Source: Corynespora cassiicola (taxonomy: Eukaryota; Ascomycota; Dothideomycetes; Pleosporales; Corynesporascaceae). From it: a stretch of 64,000 nucleotides of DNA. Where the stretch lies: NCBI GenBank assembly GCA_022059125.1, contig JAEUWY010000005.1:6324001-6388000 (forward strand), given 5' to 3'. The notes below the pieces were generated by a model. That model saw only the letters and a list, made by a program, of their open reading frames with translations. It was not told the origin of the DNA and did no database searches. Positions 48,737-58,676 of this stretch are shown one piece after another (position 1 is the first letter of the stretch; every line of letters begins with the position of its first letter). Both the position numbers and the translations under genes were made by a program.

Positions 48737-49015
48737 GATTGTTGCCTTGCAGAGAATTACTGGCAGATGGGCAAACGGAAAACGGGTGATATATCTCAGA
48801 TCAGGCTTGGTAGATGCTCAGGATCAGCCCTCTCACCCGAACCATTGGGGTTTACGCCCAGAATCTAACACGAGTCCATAAGCTCCAGCTTCCCATGTTT
48901 ACGCGAACCGGCGAAGGCCTGTAAACTGCCATCAGGCCGCCCTCCAAAATCAGCCTGTCTTTCAATAGCAGCGCATCCTCCAATCAACTTGTGTCACCCA
49001 GGAGGCTCGTTGGAT

Positions 49016-49026
49016 TCGGAGACCGA
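49016..49026. promoter_or_regulatory. TCGG-N3-CCGA palindrome (Zn2Cys6-type site)
   Basis: TCGGAGACCGA, perfect palindromic half sites with 3-bp spacer; 280 bp upstream of the rhodopsin-like gene. Confidence 0.6.
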
Positions 49027-49455
49027 AAGTTGACCACCTTTTCGTATAGGAAGCCGCACCGTTGATGGAGGGTGGCATGGACCCACCCTCTGGCGTCAAG
49101 CCGGGATCTAGCTCCTCTTGACTGGGGATGGGGTGCTAACATTGGCTGATCCTGGAAGTCACGAATGCATCGCCATACTCGCTTGCTGCAACTTTGGAGC
49201 ATTTTATGCGTCTTGACAACATCCTTGCACCCTCTTGGTAGCCCTTCTTCTTAGAATCTTTACTGGGCATTCAATATGCCTGGATTGCCAAGGCCATGGG
49301 CGCACCACGTTCGGAAAAGCCAACACTAGATCGGTAAATGCATCAGCCTTGATATCCCAGTAACATGTATTCCTTCTAAAGTCGAAGCTGCCGTTTTCAG
49401 CACACAAAAGCGTTCTCGCCAGAGGTGCCGCTCGCTTGCATTGGATTTGGACAAG

Positions 49456-49466
49456 TCGGACTCCGA
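49456..49466. promoter_or_regulatory. TCGG-N3-CCGA palindrome (Zn2Cys6-type site)
   Basis: TCGGACTCCGA, perfect palindromic half sites with 3-bp spacer; 172 bp upstream of the second P450 start. Confidence 0.6.
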
Positions 49467-49637
49467 AGGAATAGCAATCATCAACGATGGCTTGGTCGTG
49501 TCATGAGGCCAGGCTATATTCAGAGGGTAGCAGCAAAAGCATTAGAATCCTCGACTGGATCCCTTCTATCCTTCAGGGAAACTATTCACAGTTGAAATCA
49601 CTGCTTCGTTATCGTGTCACCATATCGCTCATAAGCC

Positions 49638-51747
49638 ATGGACGTTATACCAAGGGCTTGGGAAAGCATCGCAAAAGTCGTTGTGAAAGACGCATATCTA
49701 CTGGCATTCCTGACGCTTGCCTCTTGTTTGATCTATAATGCCCTACTTTTCGTAGGCAAAAACTCGCCAGCACTACTTGATCCCATCGAAGAGGCAAGTC
49801 AACTGCGATGGTTGGGAGAGTAGACCTATTCACTTACAATTCTCAGAGCAACAAGTCACTGTTCAAGTTCTCTATTCCAAATTACTTGACATCGAGGTAT
49901 AGGGCATGGTGTTACTTGCTCAATGGTCCTTCAATCATTCAGGACGGCTATGACAAGGTAAATTAGGCATCTGTGAAAAACCTCGACACCATTCACTGAT
50001 TGTGATAGTCAAATGGCCAACCCTACGAGATTCTTGCTCCAGACAGTCGATATGTCTTTGTATCTTCGCCGAAACACATCAAGGAGCTAGACACTGCGCC
50101 TGATACAGTACTCTCGCTGCAGGCAGCCTCCAAGCAGGTTAGATGTTTTGTGCAATACTAGTATTGAGACCAAGGCTGATGGCTTATACAGATGCTACAG
50201 CCTAGGTACACGATGCACGGCTTCAACTGGTTTGATCGGCGAGGCACCGAAGGCGTTGGCTTCGTCCGCGCTCTCCGTACCATGCTTACAAACAACCTTC
50301 CCCAACTTTTACCAGACCTACGCATCATGATTCGGGCGCGATTTGAACAAATACACGCGGAGCACCCGTTGGTAAACGGAAAGCGACAGTCTCCCGTTTA
50401 CCCCATGATAGTCAAGCTCACGGTCCTGACGAATGCCTTTTCATTCTTCGGCAAAGATCTTGGTATGTCGCCGTCCAGATTGCCGCTCCGTCGACTGACA
50501 GCTATTGGCAGCCAAAGATGAGAAATTCCTCGAGTATGCCTTGGCATACATTGAAGATACGATTGTATGCGCGGAGATTATGCGAGTTCTTCCGTCCTTC
50601 ATCGCCCCGTGCGTTCATGCTCTCCAGGATCAAAAGGATCACGGTTGCTAACACCTGCAGTGCAATCGGAAACATCATGGCGAGCAGGCTGAAATCGCAC
50701 AAGGTCATATACAATGCACTACTCCCGGTCGCGGAAGAACGATGTCGCGAGCGAGACCTTGCCCTCGCAGGACAAACTGTACCTCAACATGTAATATCAC
50801 ATCCACCTGATGAGGCACGGGCCGACCTACTAACCTCTCTCAGGCGGACTGCATCCAATGGATCATGCAAACCTCTCCAAAGGATAACCCTTGGACACCC
50901 AAGCGCATTGTGCACGAGTTGATGGCCATCTGGTTTGGGTCCGTCCATGCCCTTTCCACTGTGAGAATTGTTTCCTTTCGGCAAAGAATGCCATGGTATT
51001 GACGCCATCATAGACAATCACTTTTGCAATACACGACTTGTGCATGTACCCAGACTATGTCGAGCCGCTCCGCAAGGAACTTGACGGTGTCCAGTACGCC
51101 GAATTTGAAAAGACAAGCAGAGGCCTTCCTCTGCTCGATAGTTTTATTCGGGAGTCTGCCCGTCTTACTCCGGTAGAGTCTCGTATGTATAGTCTCGTCT
51201 CTTGTGTAATGGGTCCTTTTCTTGCACGAATCGCATATTGATGCTTTTACAGAGAGTACTAGACGCTATGCCCTGCAACCTTTTACCCTTTCCGACGGGT
51301 CAAGGCTAAATGTTGGCGACTGGGCATGCACACCTGTTCGCGCCATCATGCAGGATCCAACACACTATCCTTCACCCCTCGAATTCAATGGTTTCCGGTT
51401 TGCGGACCCGAAACTCCTGGAACCCAGCGTGTCCACGAGCTTTAGATTCCCCCAGCCGTCACCGTCGCGATTGATTGATGCCAATGATACATACCATGTT
51501 TGGGGCACTGGACGCATGGCCTGGTACGTTGAATATGCAACCATGTTTTGGCATGTACTAAATCGTCCACAGTCCCGGGAGGTACTATGCTGCAGCAGTG
51601 ATGAAGGTCATATTGGCGCAAATCATTGTGAATTACGACTTTGACCTTGTTCCGTCCGATGACAGTCGCTGGATTACATGGCGCTCAAGCATGATACCCA
51701 AAGGAAATACAAAGGTAGTGTTTGTTCCTCGAAGTCCATCATGCTAA
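49638..51747 (+). CDS. Cytochrome P450 monooxygenase, 10 exons, 541 aa
   Basis: Exons 49638-49793, 49847-49957, 50009-50137, 50192-50462, 50512-50608, 50661-50790, 50844-50960, 51014-51182, 51253-51523 and 51573-51747 sum to 542 codons. Membrane anchor: AYLLAFLTLASCLIYNALLF. Helix I: WFGSVHALSTTITFAIHDL. Helix K: ESAR (DSFIRESARLTP). FRFADP replaces PERF. Heme loop: VWGTGRMACPGRYYAAAVMK, with Trp in place of the usual first Phe. Intron 1 starts with GC (GAG/GCAAGT); no GT donor nearby keeps the frame. Because no single open frame is long, simple ORF scanning would miss this gene or call it broken, yet no stop or frameshift remains after splicing. The substrate is unknown; cluster context suggests terpenoid or alkaloid-type tailoring. 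Confidence 0.92.
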
Positions 51748-54700
51748 GGGGCAGACGCATGGTTATTGGTTTATCAGGAGAGGCGAGGCTATGTTGATGT
51801 ACATGCAGAAGCCCACAACCTGCGGCTTTAGCTAGCAGAGCCTGTATATTCAGGAGCGACCATCGCAATAGTAGCGGTGGCGGTTTACATCGTTCCTGGA
51901 ACTCGTGAGCTTCTATTCTGAAGGACTTGACAGATGGATGAGATGAGCTCCCCGATGTTTCGATAGTTGCCGCGAAGCATTGTGCAATTTGCGACACAAG
52001 ATTTAGCAACTTGAGAAGACGAGTAGCTTAATTTGCCCTCGGATGTTTTTTTTTTTTCAATTGTCAATAACAGTCAAGATGGGGTACTGCACGCCATAGA
52101 GGGGACAACCAATGCTGGTACACCTCCTGACGGATATCTTGACCTCAAATAATGACAGACGGATCGGGAGGCTTCTAAAAGTCATCATATACATCTCTTT
52201 GGCGAGAGAAACTCATGTGGCCCATGTTTGGTGGCATCATTCGAACAAGATTATTTCGCGTCAAAATTTTGAAAAAGTCGGTCATTTTTCAGCGTGATCA
52301 TAACTTGACAACGGACAGAGATGTTATTTTCAAGTTCCCTTCAGATATTTATCACGCTAGTGAGAGTAGTTGGGCTGTATATACAGTCGTATTATTGGGT
52401 TGGACTGATTAAATATTAAAGTGCATCAAGTGCCATGTATACAACCTTGGAACATTTTAATGACTTTGGTAGCCTTTTCGAATAAATAAAATCAGAGAAT
52501 ACTCTAAAAGTAAGACATTGCCAAACCTTGAGCTTGTCTAAATGCTTATTGACCTGAGAGATTGCAAAAATCAAAGTCGGCTAATAATTTCCTATCTACT
52601 ATGATGTTGCAACAGAAAAGCCCTCTATCGCTTCCAAAATAGGAATATATATGTTTTGAACTTTGAAAAAAACGTCTTTTAAGGGATCTGAGAACCTCTT
52701 TTTTTTCAGTTTAAACATTTTATAAAAAATCGAGTAAAAAATGTATTCCTTGTACTGCTACGACGGGATTTTGAACGTAGACAGAGGGAAGCTTTGTATA
52801 GTTTTGAGATTAAAGCAATAATTTTTAGTATTCAGTAATTGTCGCAAATACTCGCTGTTTCGGTCTAGGCGTGCTTTTCTGTCTACACTTTAACTGGCCA
52901 GAAATGGAATACAAAACATGAAAAAGCCACGCAAAAACATGATGATTCCTTTTCAAAGCCGTCTGAATACCGTTGTTGAGGTTTTCATTTATTAGATACG
53001 GTGCTCAGCTAAAAGCCGTACATGAGTCTGAGCCTAAATTATCAATTTTGATGTTGGCGGAAATGGGGGCCTAATGCAGCAAAACGTAATTTTTCTTTGG
53101 CCGCATTTCAAGTACTTTTAAATGTCGCGAGATAAAGGGTTCTTTTATGGAATAATCGGGTACCATGGGGAGACAATTTTGACGGGACCCAGTCCAAGCT
53201 CCTGTACTTGTCTTTTCTAAATCTCGAGGCTGAAAGGTTTGTCGGATCCAAGGGCTTGGCATTGAGTCTGGAAGGCGGGAATGTAGCAGTATGTATGATG
53301 TAGCAGTCGGCACGTCCTAACATCCATAATATCGCTCCAGGATTGTATCTGGTGACTTTTCAAGGCGGGTGCCGTGTGTCGGTGGAATGGAAAAAGTTGT
53401 TGGTATTGGGAGACAGGGACCTCAAGTCATAGAGACTTCCAAAGTGGAGTGCAGAGAGGGTGAGAGTTTCTCCTAGTCGATTCAGTAGACATTTTATAGA
53501 GGGGCTTGTATTGGCATACTATCTCGGCTCAATGTTTGCATCCGGTGAGATGCCGCTGCGAGTCTGGGGCTGAGGCGAAACGTGAGGCGAAGTTTTCGGC
53601 AGCCTGGATGTGTTCTGACTCGCCGTAGGTTGCAAAGCCGTCCATTGGTCGAGGCCAATGAGAGGGACAGGAGCAAAGGAGTTACCGAGATGAATGAGAG
53701 GCGATGGTGGGGAAAAGGCACGGATCCGCCAGGATAAACCAAACCAATGAGAAGCGGACCAAAAGAGGAAGTCGAAAGTGAGGCCAAGGCAAGCATGCCA
53801 GCTTCCGCAATCCACCGGTCGTAGGTTCCTGAATAGACGTCTGTCAGTGTCTGCCCAATCACGGTTCAGCCGAGGCGGGGCACGTCAACGTACCATGTGT
53901 CCACAGCAACAAGTGGAGATATGGATTCTGTCGATACGAGTGTCGTGATGGCTTCTCCGTTTCTCACTCTCTAACTTCCTTTCCATTTCTCGTCGACAGC
54001 ACTCACCTGAAATGGTCATTGCCTTTCGGAAGGGGCCTCTCTTCCCGACAAGAGCCACACTGGGATCCCGCGACGTCAAGGTAGGCGCAGTCTCGCTTAA
54101 CCGAGCCGAATTCGGGCATGTAGGCAACTCTGAGGAGGAAGCGGGAAAGCACATGTCCGGGGAGGGGAGGATGTTTTATGAAGCGGGGAGGTGCCAACAA
54201 GAGGTAATGGCGGGTCAGGACGTGCATCTGCCTTGGCTGCTTCCCTCATTCCTTTGTGAAGCGTGTCACGCTGCTCGTAGAATGCACGTCAGTCGTATGC
54301 AGTCTGTGACTCATGCAGGTCTCGTCCACATAGGTCATCCCCATACAGACTAAACCCAATGTACGCACGCCATTCCTCCATGACAGTCGCTTCCGTCACA
54401 CGCTGCCTAAACCCGGCGTTAATAGCGTGATATGGAGAAGATTTGGCGGAAGAGTTTGGATACAGCATTCTGTATTCTCCAGTAGCTTCTTCAAATGTTC
54501 ATCGTCGCAAGGCCCCTAGTGCTGATATTTAGAGAGAGATTCTAATGCATCGCCCGCCAGAATCCCAGAGCCTGTTTTCTGAATTCCACTCAGTACATTT
54601 CACCAAACCCGCCAACCACTCTAACCACTAACGCTTCACCAGATATCTGTTTCTCCACTCGCCAGCTCATTCTTCAAGTCGGCTCCACCGTCACCAGTCA

Positions 54701-54772
54701 AGGTAGAATGAATGGGCTTATTCAACCTGTCGGCGGCATGTAATCATTCATTTATACAAAGATATGCATACC
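51748..54772. other. 3.0 kb gene-free region
   Basis: AT-leaning DNA from 51.8 to 53.1 kb, then normal composition. No open frame gives a recognisable protein. Facing CCAAT boxes near 53640 and 53740 could be promoter elements of an unseen transcript. No TIR, LTR or RIP-type block was seen. It separates the reductase gene from the rest of the putative cluster. Confidence 0.45.
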
Positions 54773-55930
54773 CTAGGCGCCTGCATTGCGTTCCTCTAGC
54801 ACGGCATCAATGTCGTCCTCGATGCTCTCCATGAAATAAGATCCGTCTCGGGTCGGGCGCCACCCAATAGCTTGCGAGCGTGACGGAGCCATGGTACAGG
54901 TACCATCCCACAGCATCTGAACAAACTCAGGGGGAAAGCCCATTTTTTCCGATGCCTCGTCATAGCCGCGCCACGTCTTGACCTCGGGCGAGCCAATCAG
55001 ACCGCGGGCGTGCAGAGCCGCAGCCAAGCGCTCATGCACGCCATGCCAGTACACAAAAGGCTCCATTGCCAGGTAAAAGCCTTGCTCGCCATGGGCGAGG
55101 GCATTTCCTTGGCGGATGTTTTGAATTATCCGGGCATAGAGCGAGACAACGTCTGAAATGTGCGTGACAAAGTGCTGTTTGTTCTCGGAAAACTTGCCGA
55201 CCTCTCCGGCTTTGAGGAGGCCGGTAACAAGCAGACGCAGGGGAAACGAGACCGTGTTTCCCGGGCCGGTTCCCTTGCCATAGACGGTGGGAGGCATGAC
55301 AATAAATGTTTTTACACCGCAAGCACGGCCGTGCTCGGTAATAGTCACATCGGTTTTTCTCAGAGGAAAGCTGCCGCCCAACTCTTTGATCTTGGGGAAG
55401 ATGGGCCCAGTGTCCGAGTTGAGGGTAGACGGCCAGCCCAAGTGGTGGAAAAATGCAGAATATCCAGAGGTCTGATCGTCAGCAGCAGCCTCTACTCTGG
55501 CGTACCATAACTTACATGTAGAAAAAAGGTTTCGGGCTCGCCCTGTTCCTTGCGCTTGGACAAGGCAGAGATGAGCGGAAGGGCGTAGCTAGGGTCCATG
55601 GAGCTGGCGGTATGGATGACGACATTGACTGAGTTGTCAGCTGGCTGTTTTCTAAAGGGCTGAGTACTCACTCTTGTTTTGCAGTACTGCCTCTGTCAGG
55701 GCTTCTTTGTCGGAAAGGTCGGCCCGAACCACCTTGATCTCCAGACGAGACAAGACTTCTTGTTGAGCTTCAGTCCTCACCAGAGCCGTCACGTATTCTT
55801 TTCCAATGACATTTTGGCTTAAAAAGTCTGCAATCACAGACCCTCCGCTGCATCCGTCAGTTTTGCACGACCTGGTTCACGTGACTTACATGTAACCGGC
55901 GGCGCCAGTGACGAGAATGTTGGGCTGCAT
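54773..55930 (-). CDS. NAD(P)-binding SDR/epimerase-like reductase, 342 aa
   Basis: Four exons: 55930-55890, 55847-55672, 55628-55516 and 55471-54773. The 41-bp first exon encodes the start MQPNILVTGAAGYI, and the join completes the Rossmann glycine motif GAAGYIGGS. VVRADLSDKEAL is the adenine-side Asp segment, VVIHTASSMD matches the NxxHxA-type strand, and a TSGYSAF serine and MPPTVYGKG follow, as in extended SDRs related to epimerases and NmrA-like proteins. A clear YxxxK catalytic pair is not seen, so it may be an atypical SDR. The C-terminus (RGYDEASEKMGFPPEF, IGWRPTRDGSYFMESIEDDI) matches fungal 'NAD dependent epimerase/dehydratase' proteins. It may belong to the tailoring cluster, but lies 3 kb beyond it. 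Confidence 0.9.
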
Positions 55931-56718
55931 ACTGGCGTGAATGATGAAACCCTAAAAATACTATATCTGCGTTTAGACATGGCTGATGACGAGTCCCCTT
56001 TTTTATGTATCTAGGTAGCATCCACGCCCTGTTCTTCGCGATGACAAATGCTCTCACGCCCTCATCTTCATTCGATGCCAAATAGGCAAATCCTGGCTTT
56101 GACCATGACAATATACGCCGTATTCCATACGTTTACGCTAATTTATACGCATACGATGCGGGAATCATACGCTCAGTAAAGCGTCGACTAAATTTTGATT
56201 AAGCGATGGCTAGGTCAGGTTTCACAAGTTCTGGATTCCTCAATATATATTGTTAGTGCAGTTTGATAGAACTTCTTCGTGTCCAGTTGCTATTTAGACC
56301 GTATTTAGGGTGCTATTTTGAAAGTATCCACTGTTGCCGTTAAAACATAATATCTATATCTAATCTTGACAGACCTTTGTATGCGGGTGTTTCCAAGTGT
56401 TTTCAAAACGATTCTGGGTGACGATTTTGGCAATTTTCCTATACTAAACTGGAAAATGTGCCAATGGCTTGACTGGACCTTATCCATGATGTTTATCGTG
56501 TCGAGCTGGCACCTAGACATCAAATGCTTGCCATCTGACTCGACCCTTTAAAATTTGTACTAAGCTTGTATCTTCAATGAACATCTTAGTTTACTTCAAT
56601 ATATAGTACATGCTAATTTTGGGCATGTTTTCCTAGTGTTTCACGTTGATCACTACTATTGACATTCACGGTCCAAGACCAACCAAATATTTGACGCCCT
56701 TCTCGAGTCATGTAAAAA
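55931..56718. other. Spacer between reductase and DUF7708-like gene
   Basis: 788 bp, AT-leaning, with the reductase promoter on the left. No coding content, repeats or palindromes of note. Confidence 0.5.
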
Positions 56719-58440
56719 TTAATTAGTCCCGCTGTACAGTGGCAAAGATATCACTTGCGCATCAGGGATTCTACCTGCTCTTCTTTGTCTGGCAGTGATG
56801 ATTTCTGTTCTTGCAGGAATGACAAACTTGGCGCGATCTGATGCCGATAGCAAGAAAGGATAGGCACCGTAGCTCACAAAGAGAACTTTAATCTTTGTTG
56901 ACAAGGCTCGTGCCTTTATCATTGCGAAGAAGGCTTCAAAAGAAGAGGTCCAGGATATTGATCCGGCGCTCTTATCCAAGAGCTCGAAGTCCACAATAAT
57001 GTAGACAGGACATTCAAAGCCTGCCAAAACGTTTTCCAGCAGGCCAAACCATTCTGCATCAGTGGAAGCGTCGTTGAACATGGCGCACGAAAGTGCCATG
57101 GACTTTTCAGACTGCTGCTCCCGCCTTAGGTTGATTGCTTGCTTGATCAGATATTTGAGGAGTTGTCTCTCGGTAATCGCCGCCGTCATGCTAGATCCCT
57201 GGGGAATCTTCATGGCCAGGATGAATGGCGTCTTCGTTCTCTTCAGGTGCTCGACAATGTCTACACAGAGATCTCTCATCACAAATCGCGCCTGGAAATT
57301 TGTCGAGACAATCGACAAGGCAGACTCTGGTGACGACGCCCAGTCACGCATCTTGGCCGATTTCCAAAAGTTGTTTGTGACTGAGGAACTGATGCCACTT
57401 CGCAGCCGCTGCCGCCGTAGGGAATAGTGGTGCTCATATGTTTCCTTGGGCGTCCACATGCTCGTTCTCAGTGTCGCCATGATTCGGTCGAATTGGAGGT
57501 CAGTGAGTCGCACATTTGTGTCGAGCATCGTACTTGATTGTACTGACGACTGTCATTTATGGCCAAACCGGTTGGAGATTTTATACGTACAAGTAACGGC
57601 TGCATTCATCTGTTGCATCATCGCAAGCGCCCGTTCGACCTTGCGGTCAGTCTTTTGTATGACGAGATGCATGTCTCTTAACTCGGCCTGTTGGCCAGAG
57701 ACAGCGAGCTGGTCAATTGTGCGTGAAGTCTCTTCAATCTGCTCCAAGATCTCGGCATATCGCAGCTCGACTGGACGAAGAACAGCATTCAAGGCGCCTT
57801 TGAGTTTACCCTCGCTATACCAGTCGTGCGCACGGATAAAGAACCGCATCATGTATGCGTAGAGATTTACCAGAGCAGTTCTCATCCGGTCTGTAGGATA
57901 CAAAATGGACTGAAGCTGTACTCGAGGCAGAGTGTCTGCTATCCTGGCCATGGCTTTTGCAATGGTGGCAATGGTTTTTTCATTGTTCAGGGTGGCCTGT
58001 GCTGTCAGTCAAAGACCTGCTACGTTGAGTATGGGGATTACCGTCAGAAGAAACTTGATCGACCCCCACGCGAGAGCGACATATTCAGGATGGTGCTGGG
58101 CAAAGACATCCAGGACGCCGCCATAAAATTGGATGCGTTCTGCCAGTTTTACGAGCCATTTCTTCGCCTTTGAATCCTTGCGCGCGGTCTCGTATCTTGA
58201 GTGCGCATCTACAAGTGCTGCTCGTACATTTTCGAGGCTGTTTGAAGACCGCACAAGGTTAATTTTGCGCTCATCTTTGGTCAGATCTGTTTCGAATCTC
58301 GCTTTGGCCTCTCGGAACACTTCATCCGCAAGGCTGGTTGTGGATCTGCAGATGTTCAATATTAGCAAGATTAAAAGCATGAAGCCCTACCTCAAGCTAC
58401 CCGTGTACCACTGGCTAATATGCATCACCTGGGTTGCCAT
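56719..58440 (-). CDS. DUF7708-like protein with a degenerate NACHT-like second half, 527 aa
   Basis: Four exons: 58440-58391, 58345-58042, 57996-57591 and 57542-56719. The first half is helical and matches the DUF7708 type found at the N-terminus of fungal STAND/NACHT proteins: SKAKKWLVKLAERIQFYGGV, then HHPEYVALAWGSIKFLLT/ATLNNEKTIATI and LYAYMMRFFIRAHDWYSEGK. A coiled-coil-like segment (RYAEILEQIEETSRTIDQ) follows. The second half contains ILAMKIPQGSS and LLKYLIKQAI, then ECPVYIIVDFELLD, which resembles a Walker-B strand, but no P-loop GxxxxGK(S/T) is visible. It is therefore probably a non-ATPase relative of NLR-like proteins. Head-to-head with the AAA+ gene. I do not know its function. 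Confidence 0.8.
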
Positions 58441-58676
58441 ACCAAGCTCTTACCCGAAAAGTTTGTGTCTTCCCATATTACTAAAAAGTTCGGGGTGCCG
58501 CCTTTTGTGCAGGTAGTCCAGCCTTTTCGGTCCATTATGTCGTCGCATATGCACCTTTCAAGGTGGCGCAGCACTCGAGCGATTTTTGTCCAAGTCGCAC
58601 GGCTAATGCAGCGTTTAACAGTTCTCAGCCTTTAAAGATACAGTATGCAAGCTTATCAGTCGTAGGGTTGCATCAG
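58441..58676. promoter_or_regulatory. Short divergent promoter, DUF7708-like and AAA+ genes
   Basis: About 236 bp between the two proposed start codons, so the pair probably shares promoter elements. The size depends on the uncertain AAA+ start. Confidence 0.45.

Larger units (their letters stand above)
48737..49637. promoter_or_regulatory. Divergent promoter, rhodopsin-like gene and second P450
   Basis: 901 bp between two divergent start codons with no coding content. It contains two perfect TCGG-N3-CCGA palindromes, 440 bp apart. Confidence 0.65.

Noticed and set aside
49638..51747. Second P450 as a decayed pseudogene, because no long open frame is present
   Set aside because: Nine short introns, all with AG acceptors and one GC donor, give a complete 541-aa protein with all P450 motifs.
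53494..54353. Overlapping open frames suggesting a membrane-protein gene
   Set aside because: Frames do not join through plausible introns and carry no family motif.
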